A DNA stretch of 64,000 nucleotides from Spirochaetaceae bacterium (GTDB lineage Bacteria > Myxococcota_A > UBA9160 > UBA4427): NCBI GenBank assembly GCA_020632655.1, contig JACKFD010000007.1, forward strand, positions 293,257 through 357,256. The letters are read 5' to 3'. This document shows positions 34,436-43,756 of the stretch, piece by piece (the first letter of the stretch is position 1; each line of letters starts with the position of its first letter). Under the pieces are notes generated by a model that saw only the letters and a list, made by a program, of their open reading frames with translations, ran no database searches and was not told the DNA's origin. The position numbers were made by a program, and so were the translations under genes.

Positions 34436-35745
34436 CGCACGCCCAGTCGATCGATCGTGCGCGCCGCTTCGAAGAGCTCGTCGCGGAAGTCCGGATGGGC
34501 GATGCCGGCGAGCAGGTGCGCCCGCTCGCCGACCGTGCGGCCGGCGAGCTCGGCAATGCCATGCTCCGTCACGACCACGTCGACCTGGTGTCGGGGGCTC
34601 GTCACGATCGAGCCGGCAGCGAGCTTGGGCGCGACGCGGGAGCGCGTCTCGCCGCGGACCGTGACCGTCGAGGGCAGGCAGAGCAGCGAGCGCCCGTCCG
34701 CGATCAGCCCGGCGCCCGCGAGGAAGTCCTCGTGCCCACCGATCCCCGAGTGCTGCACGCCCGCGATCGAGTCCGCCACGACCTGCCCGAAGAGATCGAT
34801 CTCGAGCGCACCGTTGATCGAGACCAGGTCGTGGTTGCGGGCGATGACCGCCGGGTCGTTCACGATGTCGACCGGCAGGAAGCAGACGTCCTCGCGATCC
34901 TCGAGCCAGTCGTAGAGCGCGCGCGAGCCCATCGCGAAGGTCGTGATCGAGCGGCCCTCGTAGATCCCCTTGCGGTTGCGGACCTTGCCCGCCTCCTGGA
35001 GCCGCATCAGCCCGTCCGTGAACATCTCGCTGTGTACGCCGTAGTCGCGACCCGAGCCGGCCGCGAGCAGCGCGACGACGGCGTTCGGGATGCCGCCGAT
35101 CCCCGTCTGCAGAGTCGCCCCGCTCGGCACGAAGCGCGCGACGTGATCGGCGATCGCCTGCTCGACGGGCCCGGCCTCGGCGTCGGGCAGCTCGACGGGC
35201 CGCGCATCGCTCTCGATCCAGACGTCGATCTCGTCGAGGGCGATCGAATGCGGGTGGTCCGGGGGCAGACCGTGCGTCCGGGGATAGGCCGGACTCGTCT
35301 CGACCACGAGCAGTCGCTCGGGATCCCGCGCGGCGGCGTGGATCTCGGAGACCGTCGCCCCGGCGTGCAGCGAGAGCGAGACGCGTCCCTGCGCATCGGG
35401 CGGCGCGCCGGCGGTCGCGACGACGCGAGGGGCGAAACGCTCGGCGATCTCGCGGAAGCGCCGGAAGTCCGCGGGCACGAAGGCCACGTCGTGCCCCGCC
35501 GCGCGCAGCGCCCGCTCGGCCGGCCCGAAGAAGCCCGAGCGCAGATGCACGCCCGGGCGACCGAAGACCGCGAAGAGCTCGACGAGCAGCGCGCCGAAGA
35601 CCTCGAGCCGCTGCCAGTCCTCCCGCTCGCCCAGCGCGCGCAGGAAGGCGATCGGCTGGCCGGGGCCGAGGGGGATGCCGAGGCGATCGATGGGACGAAG
35701 GAGTGCTGCGGCCTCGCGCGCGGAGATCGAACGGGGAGTCGACAT
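34432..35745 (-). CDS. Acetyl-CoA hydrolase / CoA-transferase family protein
   Basis: A 437-residue protein of the 4-hydroxybutyrate/acetate CoA-transferase family. The catalytic glutamate lies in the VHSEMFTDG motif, and ATLQTGIGGIPNAVVALLA forms the CoA-binding part. The closing segment VVVTEHGIAELAGRTVGERA is a family signature. It would move CoA between acetyl-CoA and another acid, or hydrolyse an acyl-CoA. Start ATG at 35745 is preceded only by a weak site. It is coupled to the acyltransferase downstream by a TTGA overlap and diverges from plsB by 79 bases, which puts three lipid or acyl-CoA genes together. Confidence 0.92.
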   Translation of the reverse strand: MSTPRSISAREAAALLRPIDRLGIPLGPGQPIAFLRALGEREDWQRLEVFGALLVELFAVFGRPGVHLRSGFFGPAERALRAAGHDVAFVPADFRRFREIAERFAPRVVATAGAPPDAQGRVSLSLHAGATVSEIHAAARDPERLLVVETSPAYPRTHGLPPDHPHSIALDEIDVWIESDARPVELPDAEAGPVEQAIADHVARFVPSGATLQTGIGGIPNAVVALLAAGSGRDYGVHSEMFTDGLMRLQEAGKVRNRKGIYEGRSITTFAMGSRALYDWLEDREDVCFLPVDIVNDPAVIARNHDLVSINGALEIDLFGQVVADSIAGVQHSGIGGHEDFLAGAGLIADGRSLLCLPSTVTVRGETRSRVAPKLAAGSIVTSPRHQVDVVVTEHGIAELAGRTVGERAHLLAGIAHPDFRDELFEAARTIDRLGVR

Positions 35746-35824
35746 GACCGGCAAGCTTGTGGCAACTGCCCCCGACCGCACAACCCGTCGCAGTCGCAGC
35801 CGGTCTTTCCGGTAGAATCGGCGG

Positions 35825-38257
35825 ATGGCGCGCACGGAGCGGCGGATCACGATCTCGATGCCCGAATGGCCCGAGGTGGAGCCGGGGCGGCGGATCGTCT
35901 TCCTCGTCGACGCGGCGAGTCGTGTCGAGCGACGACTGATCGAGCGATGGATCGCCCAGCAGGCCCCGCACGCGACCGGCGAGGGCGCGTCCGAGCCGCG
36001 CGTGCCGGAGCTGATCCCGATCCCCTCCTCGCGGCGTCGGCCGCGCCGGCCGACGCGACGCAAGCCGAGCCTCGATCCGCGGCTCGAGGCGGCGCTCGCG
36101 ACGAGCGACGATCCGCTGCTCGCGCCGCTGCGCGTGATCTGGCGCGCCCCGCTCCGCAACGGCCAGCGCCGCGCCAGCCTGCTCGGCCTGCTGACCGCCG
36201 GCGATCCGCGCGACCCCAATTGGATCCGCCAGTCCTGGGTGCTGCTCCGGGATCCCGATCGCTGCAAGATCGTCGCCGGCGAGCCGGCCCTCGCTTCGGA
36301 CCTGCGCGCGCGCTGGACCGAGGCCTGCGGCGCGGACCATGCCGAGACGACGGGCTTCGCGGACTTCGTCGTACAGAAGGCGACCCTCGCGCTCGAGCGT
36401 GCCGAGCGGCGCGTGCGCGGCGCCCGCTACAAGGTCCCCCGCCTGGTGCACGAGGAGATCCTCGGTCGACCCGCCTTCCGCGGCGGTCTCGCACGCATCC
36501 TCGAATCGCGGCGGGCCGAGGGCGACACGAAATGCTCCCTCACCACGCTCACGAGCGAGGCCGAGCGCGACCTCAAGGAGATCGCGGCGACCCACAGCCC
36601 CCTCGTCATCGACCTCGTGATCCAGCTGATCCGCTTCATGATGCGCGGCTACCGCGACTCCCCGGTCTACGACGAGACCGCCATGAAGGAGATCGCGGCC
36701 CTCGAGGAGCAGCATCCGGTCGTCTTCCTGCCGACCCACAAGTCGAACCTCGACCACCTCTCGCTCCAGTACGCGCTCCACGAACGCGGCCTGCCGCCCA
36801 ACCACACGGCGGGCGGCATCAACATGAACTTCTTCCCGGTCGGCCCGATCGTCCGGCGCAGCGGCGTCTTCTTCATCCGCCGCAGCTTCCGCGACGACGC
36901 CGTCTACAAGCACGTCCTCGCGCACTACATCGACTACCTGATCGAGAAGCGCTTCCCCCTCGAGTGGTACATCGAGGGCGGACGCTCGCGTTCGGGCAAG
37001 CTGCTCCCGCCGCGTTTCGGGCTCCTCTCGAACGTGGTCGACAGCTACCGACGCGGGAAGAGCGAGGACGTCATCCTCGTACCCGTCTCGATCGCCTACG
37101 ACCAGATCCACGACGTCGGCAGCTACGCGCAGGAACAGCGCGGCGGAGCCAAGGAGAAGGAGAGCCTCGGCTGGTTCGTGCGCATGCTGCGCCAGCTGAA
37201 CCGCACCTACGGCCGCATCCACATCGACTTCGGTGAGCCCCTCTCGCTCCGCGAGCAGCTCGGCCCGCCCGGCGCGGCGGCGGGCGCCGATCGACGATTC
37301 GCCCTCGAGAAGCTCGCCTTCGAGGTCTCCGTCCGGATCAACCGCGTCACACCGATCACGCCCACCTCCCTCGTCACCCTCGCCCTGCTCGGCACGACCG
37401 GCCAGGCGCTCTCCCTCGCCGAGACGCGTCAGAGCCTCGCCAACCTGCTCGCGAACGTGCGCGAGCGCGGCCTGCCCACGACCGCCGACTTCCATCATCT
37501 CGAGACCGACGAAGGAATCGCCGCGACCCTCGAGGCGCTCGTCGAGAACGGCGTCCTCACCCGCTTCGACGAAGGGATCGAGCCCGTCTACGGCATCGGC
37601 GACGACCAGCAGCTCTCCGCCGCCTACTATCGCAACACGGTCCTGCACTTCTTCGTCGCGAACGCGATCGCCGAGCTCTCGCTGCTCAAGGCGTCAGAGG
37701 GCGAGCGGGCCCGGGCGCTCGAGGAGTTCTGGACGGAGGTCATGCGGCTACGCGACCTGCTCAAGTTCGAGTTCTTCTTCCCGGAGAAGGAGCTGTTCCG
37801 CGAGGACGTGCGTGCGGCCCTCGAGCTCACGATGCGATCCTGGGAGTATCGGATCGCCGAGTACGAGATCGATCCCGCCGAGCTCGCGCGCCGCGCACGG
37901 CCCTTCTGCTCCCATCGCGTCCTGCGACCCTTCCTCGAGAGCTACCGCGTCGTCGCCGACAAGCTCGCCACCCTCGATCCGCGCGAACCCTTCGACGAGA
38001 AGCGCTTCCTGAACGGATGCCTCGGCCTCGGCCGCCAGTACACGCTCCAGAAGCGCATCCACGCCGCCGACTCCGTCTCGAAGGTGCTCTTCCAGACGGC
38101 CCTGCGGCTCGCGGCCAATCGCGAGCTGCTCGGCACGGGTGGCGAGGAGCTCGCCCGGGCGCGACGCGAGTTCGCGACCGAGCTGCGCGATGCCGTCCGC
38201 CGCGTCGACATCATCGTCGCCCTCGCGGCGGAGCGACGCGCAGGATTCCTCGGCTAG
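35825..38257 (+). CDS. plsB: Glycerol-3-phosphate 1-O-acyltransferase PlsB
   Basis: First step of phospholipid synthesis: acyl transfer to sn-1 of glycerol-3-phosphate at the inner membrane. The 810 residues match PlsB length and order. The catalytic HX4D is PTHKSNLDHLSL with His305, then NMNFFPVGPIVRRSGVFFIRRSF, EWYIEGGRSRSGKLLPP and PVSIAYDQ. The large C-terminal helical region is normal for the family. The first 100 residues are basic and poorly conserved in style. The stop TAG is shared in a CTAG overlap with the convergent PEP-CTERM gene. It diverges from the CoA-transferase gene. Confidence 0.96.
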   Translation: MARTERRITISMPEWPEVEPGRRIVFLVDAASRVERRLIERWIAQQAPHATGEGASEPRVPELIPIPSSRRRPRRPTRRKPSLDPRLEAALATSDDPLLAPLRVIWRAPLRNGQRRASLLGLLTAGDPRDPNWIRQSWVLLRDPDRCKIVAGEPALASDLRARWTEACGADHAETTGFADFVVQKATLALERAERRVRGARYKVPRLVHEEILGRPAFRGGLARILESRRAEGDTKCSLTTLTSEAERDLKEIAATHSPLVIDLVIQLIRFMMRGYRDSPVYDETAMKEIAALEEQHPVVFLPTHKSNLDHLSLQYALHERGLPPNHTAGGINMNFFPVGPIVRRSGVFFIRRSFRDDAVYKHVLAHYIDYLIEKRFPLEWYIEGGRSRSGKLLPPRFGLLSNVVDSYRRGKSEDVILVPVSIAYDQIHDVGSYAQEQRGGAKEKESLGWFVRMLRQLNRTYGRIHIDFGEPLSLREQLGPPGAAAGADRRFALEKLAFEVSVRINRVTPITPTSLVTLALLGTTGQALSLAETRQSLANLLANVRERGLPTTADFHHLETDEGIAATLEALVENGVLTRFDEGIEPVYGIGDDQQLSAAYYRNTVLHFFVANAIAELSLLKASEGERARALEEFWTEVMRLRDLLKFEFFFPEKELFREDVRAALELTMRSWEYRIAEYEIDPAELARRARPFCSHRVLRPFLESYRVVADKLATLDPREPFDEKRFLNGCLGLGRQYTLQKRIHAADSVSKVLFQTALRLAANRELLGTGGEELARARREFATELRDAVRRVDIIVALAAERRAGFLG

Positions 38258-39909
38258 TCGGCCCGATCACTCGAAGCGCTGCGCGCCATCCCGGCGGCGT
38301 CGCCCCGACGTGCCCGACGGCGCCCGACGACCCCGAGTGCCGCGAGCGCCACGAATTTTGCGGCGAGCCCGTCTGGCTCCGGCACGGGGACGGCGACGCA
38401 GACCTGGGCCGCGCAGAAGCCCGGCGCGTCGGGCACCCCGTCGTCGCAGGGTGTTCCGTCCGGTAGTCCCACGCACGATTGGGGCCGATTCAGCGGGTCG
38501 CCCACGCAGATCTGTGCTGCACAGGCCGAGATCGTCTCCGGGTCGCCGTCGTCACAAGGCGTATCGTCCGCGAGCCCGATGCACGACATCGGACGCTGGC
38601 CCTCGCCCGGACGCGGCGAGGCGCGGACGATGAAGGTCCGAAACGCGCTCGTTCCGGGAATCAGCTCGCTCGTCCGAGCGCGGAAGGCGATCTCGCCCTC
38701 GGCGTTGAAGGCGCGGGACGAGAGCTCGTATTCGAAGAAGCTGGACCGCCCGAAGACCCCGAGCATGTCGTCGCAGTGGACGCGCCAGGCGTCCACGCCG
38801 TCGGCCACGAGGAGTGTCTCGCCGTCGCCGAGCGGCCGACCCAGGAAGGCGATCTCTCCCCAGGCATTGACCGAAGTCGCCCGAGGCTCGGAGAAGGAGA
38901 CGAAGGGATCGACGGCGGTGTCGACGTAGGGGACGAAACCGACGCCGTCGTAGACGCCGAGCTGCCAGCCGTCCGTCGGCGGGGCGTAGGTTCGTCGCAC
39001 GTAAGCGAGCAGTGGACCCTGATTCGAAGCGAGCGAAACGCCGCCGAGCACCCGCTGAAACGTATCGGAGCTGCTGTCGACGATCGTGCTCGGGCCGAGC
39101 CGGAGCTGCTGTGAGGTTCCGTTCGAATTCAGGACGAGGAAGGCCTGGTACCCGCCGAGACCCGACTCGGTCCAGAACCCCTCGACGGACTGGATCCCGC
39201 CCGCATTGTCCGACATGAGCAGCGAGCCGTTCTCGGTGAAGACCCCGCGGACGACGGACGTCGTATTCGCCCGGAAGAGCAGGCTGTCGCCGGCGTTGAT
39301 GGTCGGGCCGAGTACGGAGTCCAGAGCGAGATAGGGACTCAGCGGATTCGCTCCCTCGTTCTCCACGAGGTACGGGATCGGACCCGCATTGAGCGTGACG
39401 TCGAAGGGCGTTCGGTAGATGCGGTCGACGGGTGGGCCCCCGTCCGGCCGGTCCTGCGCCTGGAAGATCAGCCGCGCCGAATCGTCGATGACGGGGTCGG
39501 TCACGAAGGTGCCGAAGAGGGCGCCGGGCTCGAAGGGGTCCGTGCTCGCGCGGGCGATGAGGTCACTCTGCGGCACGTCCATCGCGTCCCGATCGCCGAC
39601 GCCGACCCGCAGCTCGTAGGTGAAGTCCGGATCGACGCGTGCAACGAAGGCGACCTGACCCCATGCGTTCATCGTCGGCGCACCCAGGACGAAGCCACGC
39701 GGAAACTCGTCCGTGCGCGCGATGATCTGGCAATCGTAGGTCCGGTCCTGGATCACCAGCTGGGCCCGCGCTCCGCTGCCGGACGAGGCGACCATCAAGG
39801 TGGCCAGTGCGAGCAACCGCAACACGCGACGCGCGTAGCGCGCAGGGATATCGGCGGCGGCGGGCGGCGAGTCGGAAGCGGGATCGGATCGACGAAGCGG
39901 GGGTCGCAT
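38254..39909 (-). CDS. PEP-CTERM surface protein with NAWG repeats and Cys-rich tandem units
   Basis: A 551-residue exported protein. A long signal region (hydrophobic LLALATLMVASSG, cleavage near GARAQ) precedes a beta-rich body with recurring NAWGQVAFVAR / NAWGEIAFLGR / NAEGEIAFRAR units, known from PEP-CTERM 'choice-of-anchor' proteins. Near the end are two tandem cysteine units, SCIGLADDTPCDDGD...CAAQICVG and SCVGLPDGTPCDDGV...CAAQVCVA. The sorting signal follows: VPEP, a hydrophobic helix (KFVALAALGVVG) and RRRARR. An exosortase elsewhere in the genome should cut and anchor it. The start at 39909 has AAGGAGGAG. It overlaps plsB by four bases at the stops. Confidence 0.88.
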   Translation of the reverse strand: MRPPLRRSDPASDSPPAAADIPARYARRVLRLLALATLMVASSGSGARAQLVIQDRTYDCQIIARTDEFPRGFVLGAPTMNAWGQVAFVARVDPDFTYELRVGVGDRDAMDVPQSDLIARASTDPFEPGALFGTFVTDPVIDDSARLIFQAQDRPDGGPPVDRIYRTPFDVTLNAGPIPYLVENEGANPLSPYLALDSVLGPTINAGDSLLFRANTTSVVRGVFTENGSLLMSDNAGGIQSVEGFWTESGLGGYQAFLVLNSNGTSQQLRLGPSTIVDSSSDTFQRVLGGVSLASNQGPLLAYVRRTYAPPTDGWQLGVYDGVGFVPYVDTAVDPFVSFSEPRATSVNAWGEIAFLGRPLGDGETLLVADGVDAWRVHCDDMLGVFGRSSFFEYELSSRAFNAEGEIAFRARTSELIPGTSAFRTFIVRASPRPGEGQRPMSCIGLADDTPCDDGDPETISACAAQICVGDPLNRPQSCVGLPDGTPCDDGVPDAPGFCAAQVCVAVPVPEPDGLAAKFVALAALGVVGRRRARRGDAAGMARSASSDRAD

Positions 39910-40141
39910 GATCGGGCTCCTCCTTGGCCGATCGTCCCGACCGGCAGGAATGGCGATCACGGCGGAGCATGCCGACGATGAATCGTGCCGACCCTCTCGC
40001 GACGGGCGACAGGGCCCCGCCGATGGAGAGAGGCTAGGCGTCTCGACCGGATTCTCGTGTGAAGGAGTTCTCACTTCCCACGAATTCGCTCACGGATGTC
40101 GAGCTCCGCACAGACCCTGCGGCGGGCCGAGAGAGGCCATT

Positions 40142-41602
40142 TCAGGGACGAAGCGCCGCCGGCGCCCCGAGCAGCCCGATTGCAAGCCGCCCCATCGAGC
40201 GCAGCCCCATCCGCAGCGTCCCCTCCGCCGCCGGCGCATAACGACTCGAGTGCAGCGACGGGAGCGGCTCGCCCCCCGCCTCCGCCGCCGCGAAGCGCGC
40301 GGGGTCGACCGACCCGAGCCGATAGAGGAAGGTCGGGAATCCGCCCTCCCGCGCATAGCGCGAGAAGTCCTCCCCCGTCATCGTCGGTTCGATCTCGCGC
40401 ACGGCCTCCTCGCCGATCCAGTCCCGGAAGAGCGCCACACCGAAGTCGACGAGCGCCGGGTCGTTGTAGAGCGCCGGCGTGTAGTGCGCGCGCGGCGAGA
40501 CCTCGGGTGGGCGCGGACAGCCGAGGGCCGCGCAGGTGCCCGTCGCGATCTCGGCGATGCCGTCGAGGAGCTGACGCCGGACTTCGTCCGTATACGAGCG
40601 CACGGTCAGCTCGAGCCGGACCTCGTCGGGGATCACGTTGCTGACGGTGCCGCCCTGGATCGAGCCGACGGTCACGACGGCGGACTCGGCCGGATCGACG
40701 CGTCTGGAGACGAGCGTCTGGAGGGCGAGGACGATCTGCGCGGCCGTCACGACGGGATCGTTCGCTTGATGCGGCCGGGCGCCGTGTCCGCCGCGGCCGA
40801 AGACGCGGATCGTGACCGCATCGACGTTCGCCGCCGCCCAGCCCGAGACGTATCCGAGCGTGCCGACCGGCAGCTCGCCCGCGACGTGCAGGGCCAGACC
40901 GTGATCGGGGCGTGGAATCCGATCGAAGAGGCCGTCCTCGATCATCATGAGCGCGCCGCGCCCGAGCTCTTCCGCCGGCTGCGCGAGGACGACGAGCGTG
41001 CCGCGCCAGTCGTCGCGGAGCGCAGCGAGGAGCGCCGCCGTGCCGAGCAGATTCGTCGTATGCACGTCGTGACCGCAGGCGTGCATGACACCGACCTCGG
41101 CGCCGTCCTCGTTCGTGACGCGCACGCGACTCGCGTACGTGAGCCCCGTCTCTTCCGTCACGGGCAAGGCGTCCATGTCCCCGCGCAGGAGCAGCGTCGG
41201 TCCCTCCCCGTTGCGCAGCACGCCGACGACGCCGTGGCCCCCGATCCCCGTCTCGACCGCATAGCCCGTCCGCCGCAGGCTGCGCGCCACGACGCGCGCC
41301 GTGCGCTCCTCCTCGAGCGACCGCTCGGGATGGGCGTGCAGATCGCGATAGGTCTCGAGCAGCCCGGGCAGCGCGCCTTCGACCTCGGCGTCGAGGCGTT
41401 CGACCACGGCGGGAGACGGGACGCGTCGACCCGGCGCATCGTCGGCGGCGTTCACGCCCCACGCGATCGTGACCGAGATCGCGACCGTGATCCCGACGAA
41501 GGCGACCGCCGCCCGGCGTGCGACCGAGCCGAGGACCACGCCGAACGTCCCGCTCGCCCCCGACCTTCGCGGCGTGGTCTCCGGCTCGTTTCCGTCACCC
41601 AT
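40142..41602 (-). CDS. M20D-family amidohydrolase, membrane-anchored
   Basis: A 486-residue metallopeptidase-like amidohydrolase (IAA-amino-acid/hippurate hydrolase group). A membrane helix or uncleaved signal (AAVAFVGITVAISVTIAWG) places it outside the cytoplasm. The metal motif is MHACGHDVHT and the EELGRG motif carries the catalytic Glu; a distant TGEDF contributes another ligand. The lid domain has GGHGARPHQANDPV, typical of M20D. It would free amino acids from N-acyl conjugates. The start at 41602 has GGAGG nine bases upstream. It is divergent from a SnoaL-like gene. Confidence 0.92.
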   Translation of the reverse strand: MGDGNEPETTPRRSGASGTFGVVLGSVARRAAVAFVGITVAISVTIAWGVNAADDAPGRRVPSPAVVERLDAEVEGALPGLLETYRDLHAHPERSLEEERTARVVARSLRRTGYAVETGIGGHGVVGVLRNGEGPTLLLRGDMDALPVTEETGLTYASRVRVTNEDGAEVGVMHACGHDVHTTNLLGTAALLAALRDDWRGTLVVLAQPAEELGRGALMMIEDGLFDRIPRPDHGLALHVAGELPVGTLGYVSGWAAANVDAVTIRVFGRGGHGARPHQANDPVVTAAQIVLALQTLVSRRVDPAESAVVTVGSIQGGTVSNVIPDEVRLELTVRSYTDEVRRQLLDGIAEIATGTCAALGCPRPPEVSPRAHYTPALYNDPALVDFGVALFRDWIGEEAVREIEPTMTGEDFSRYAREGGFPTFLYRLGSVDPARFAAAEAGGEPLPSLHSSRYAPAAEGTLRMGLRSMGRLAIGLLGAPAALRP

Positions 41603-41743
41603 CCCGACTCGCCTCCGGATCCCGCTCCCTCGCATGCCGCCGCTCGCCCGCGGCGAGTCTAACGCGTGCCCCCGCCCACCCTCCCCGGTCGTCGCATGAC
41701 CTAGACTCCGCGGATCGGAACGCGACACACGGGAGGACGGACG

Positions 41744-42202
41744 ATGGACGCAGTCGGGCTTCAGCATCTCCAGGATCGGATGGACATCCTGGACCTGCTC
41801 CATCTCTACGCCGAGATGGTCGACCGGCGCGAGTGGCAGAAGATGGATCGCATCTTCGCCCTCGAGGCGACGATCGACTACCGATCGTCCGGCGGGATCG
41901 CCGGTCCCTTCCGCGAAGCGCTCGCCTGGCTCGACCGCGCGCTCGAGAGCTGGCCGATCAACCTGCACGTCGTGTCGAACGCGTTGATCGAGATCGACGG
42001 AGACGAGGCGACCTCGCGCTGCTACTTCCACTCGCCGATGGGCCGGGAGACCGAGGATGGATCGCAGTTCGTGATCACGAACGGCGGCCGCTACCTCGAC
42101 CGGCTGAAGCGAACGAGCGACGGCTGGCGGATCATCGAGCGCGTCTGCGAGCAGACGGTCATGCAGGGCGCGCTACCCGAGGGCTACCGGATCCCGCACT
42201 GA
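41744..42202 (+). CDS. SnoaL-like (SnoaL_4) domain protein
   Basis: A 152-residue single NTF2-like domain: DILDLLHLYAEMVDRREWQKMDRIFALEATIDYRSSGG is the typical opening of the SnoaL_4 group, including the Tyr and Asp that in related enzymes (scytalone dehydratase, aromatic-ring dehydratases) help catalysis. The sheet ends with GGRYLDRLKRTSDGWRIIER. A small dehydratase, isomerase or binding role is likely. GGGAGGACGG precedes the ATG. It lies between two convergent/divergent partners: the M20 hydrolase (divergent) and a sulfotransferase (convergent). Confidence 0.85.
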   Translation: MDAVGLQHLQDRMDILDLLHLYAEMVDRREWQKMDRIFALEATIDYRSSGGIAGPFREALAWLDRALESWPINLHVVSNALIEIDGDEATSRCYFHSPMGRETEDGSQFVITNGGRYLDRLKRTSDGWRIIERVCEQTVMQGALPEGYRIPH

Positions 42203-42263
42203 GCCGTGCCACGTCGAGCTCGAGCGGAGCCGGCAGCCGACGCGGCGGGTACGCGCGGGGGGC

Positions 42264-43457
42264 TCAGCCGAGGCGCGGGACGATGAAGCGCTCGCGGTAC
42301 TCGGCGAAGGCAGCCTCGATCCCTTCCTTCGTGAGGCCGTAGTCCTCGAGGCGGTACTCGTGGGGCGGACGCTTGTCGCGCGGATTGTCGGTGCGCCACT
42401 TCTCCATGCCGGCGCGGGCCTCGGGCGTGAACTCGATCCCGAATACGCCGTAGGCGCGCTCGATCTCCGCGATCGGATCCTTGAGCGCATCGCGGAACCA
42501 GACGTCGACGAAGCGATTCGCGTCATAGTTCTCCCGCGACGCCATCGCCCGCTTCGTGCCCCAGGCGAGTCGATCCTGCCACTGCGCGCCCACGACCGAC
42601 GACTCGTCCTCGTCCGAATAGAGCGCCCACATCGCCTGGTTCATCGACGCGGCCGACGGCACGGTCTCGACCGGGTCGCGATGGGTCAGGATCGCGACGG
42701 CACCGGGGAAGACCTTGAAGAGGGTGTCGATGTAGCCGAGATGGCCGGGCGACTTGAGCACCCAGCGCTCGCGCACTTTGCCGCGCTGGCGCTTCTGCCA
42801 TTGCAGGAGCTGGAGCAGCTTGCGCAGGTAGACGTAGGAGGGCGTCCAGTCCTGTTCGTTGATCCACGCGCGGTAGGTCGGGATGTTGCAGAAGGCCTCG
42901 GGCACGTGGGAGAGGAAGGAGTGCTCGAGGAGCATGATCTCCTCGTCCGGCGCCTGCGCGTTCCAGGGATGGATCGACGCCTGACGCGGGTCGGCCTCGA
43001 GGATCGCGGCGACCTCGGCCTCGGCGACGGGGATGCGCGGGTCGGGCTTCGACCAGTCGATGTCGCGGGGCGGCGCGGGGAAGCGCGTCTCCCACCAGTC
43101 GGCGGCGTGGTTGCGCGGGTCGCTCGCGATGATGCGATGGAGCATGGTCGTGCCCGTGCGCATCTGGCCGATGATCACGATCGGCGCCTCGATCTTCTCC
43201 TCGAGGATCTCGGGATGGCGCTTCACCCAATGCTGGGTCTCGAGGCGCGTCGCGAGGCTCTCGAGGATGCGCGTGCGCATGATCATGCGGCCGAGCTCGT
43301 TGAGCGGCGCCTCCTCGCGCAACGAGCGCAGCAGGACCCCGAGCGGCTCGCGGAAGGCATCGGGTCCGTAGTCGTCGAGGCCCGTCGTGCGGCACGCCTC
43401 CGCCAACAGCGCCGCCTCGTCGAAGGCGGCGCGATTCTCGGCCGATCCCCTGCTCAT
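42264..43457 (-). CDS. Sulfotransferase family protein (second, divergent copy)
   Basis: A 397-residue P-loop sulfotransferase. The 5'-PSB loop is GQMRTGTTML (97-106) and the 3'-PB segment is ILTHRDPVETVPSAASM. WVLKSPGHLGYIDTLFKVFPG is the family core. The C-terminus (RPPHEYRLEDYGLTKEGIEAAFAEYRERF) is characteristic of the large bacterial sulfotransferase group common in steroid/lipid-rich genomes. It should sulfate a hydroxyl on a lipid or other small molecule. The ATG follows GGGAG. It is downstream of the cycloisomerase-like gene on the same strand but separated by 299 bases with a hairpin. Confidence 0.9.
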   Translation of the reverse strand: MSRGSAENRAAFDEAALLAEACRTTGLDDYGPDAFREPLGVLLRSLREEAPLNELGRMIMRTRILESLATRLETQHWVKRHPEILEEKIEAPIVIIGQMRTGTTMLHRIIASDPRNHAADWWETRFPAPPRDIDWSKPDPRIPVAEAEVAAILEADPRQASIHPWNAQAPDEEIMLLEHSFLSHVPEAFCNIPTYRAWINEQDWTPSYVYLRKLLQLLQWQKRQRGKVRERWVLKSPGHLGYIDTLFKVFPGAVAILTHRDPVETVPSAASMNQAMWALYSDEDESSVVGAQWQDRLAWGTKRAMASRENYDANRFVDVWFRDALKDPIAEIERAYGVFGIEFTPEARAGMEKWRTDNPRDKRPPHEYRLEDYGLTKEGIEAAFAEYRERFIVPRLG

Positions 43458-43570
43458 GCTGATGCACTCCCGATTCGGGCCGAGCCGCCCTGCAGGCGGC
43501 GGCAGTCCCGACGAAGACGAAGCGCTCGCGGCCCCGGCCGCGAGGACGGTCGTCCGGCGGGCGGGCGCAG

Positions 43571-43590
43571 CCGGGGGAGGGACCCCCCGG
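43571..43590. repeat. GC hairpin (CCGGGGG/CCCCCGG) in a 299-base spacer
   Basis: Seven-base arms with a 6-base loop lie between the stop of the cycloisomerase-like gene and the start of the sulfotransferase gene (both minus strand). It could end the upstream operon, although no U-run follows. The rest of the 299-base spacer shows no gene I can support. Confidence 0.35.
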
Positions 43591-43756
43591 CCGGCGAGCG
43601 CTCGCGAGGGTAGGGACTCCGATCGGGGCGATCAATTCGCTTTCGGGCCGGGATTCGGCTCGCGGACCGACCCGGCGGCAACGGCCGCCCGCCCCTGGGC
43701 GCTCATCGTCCGGATCCGTCGCGCGGTCGCGGCTTCGGTCGCGTGCCCGCTCCGGC

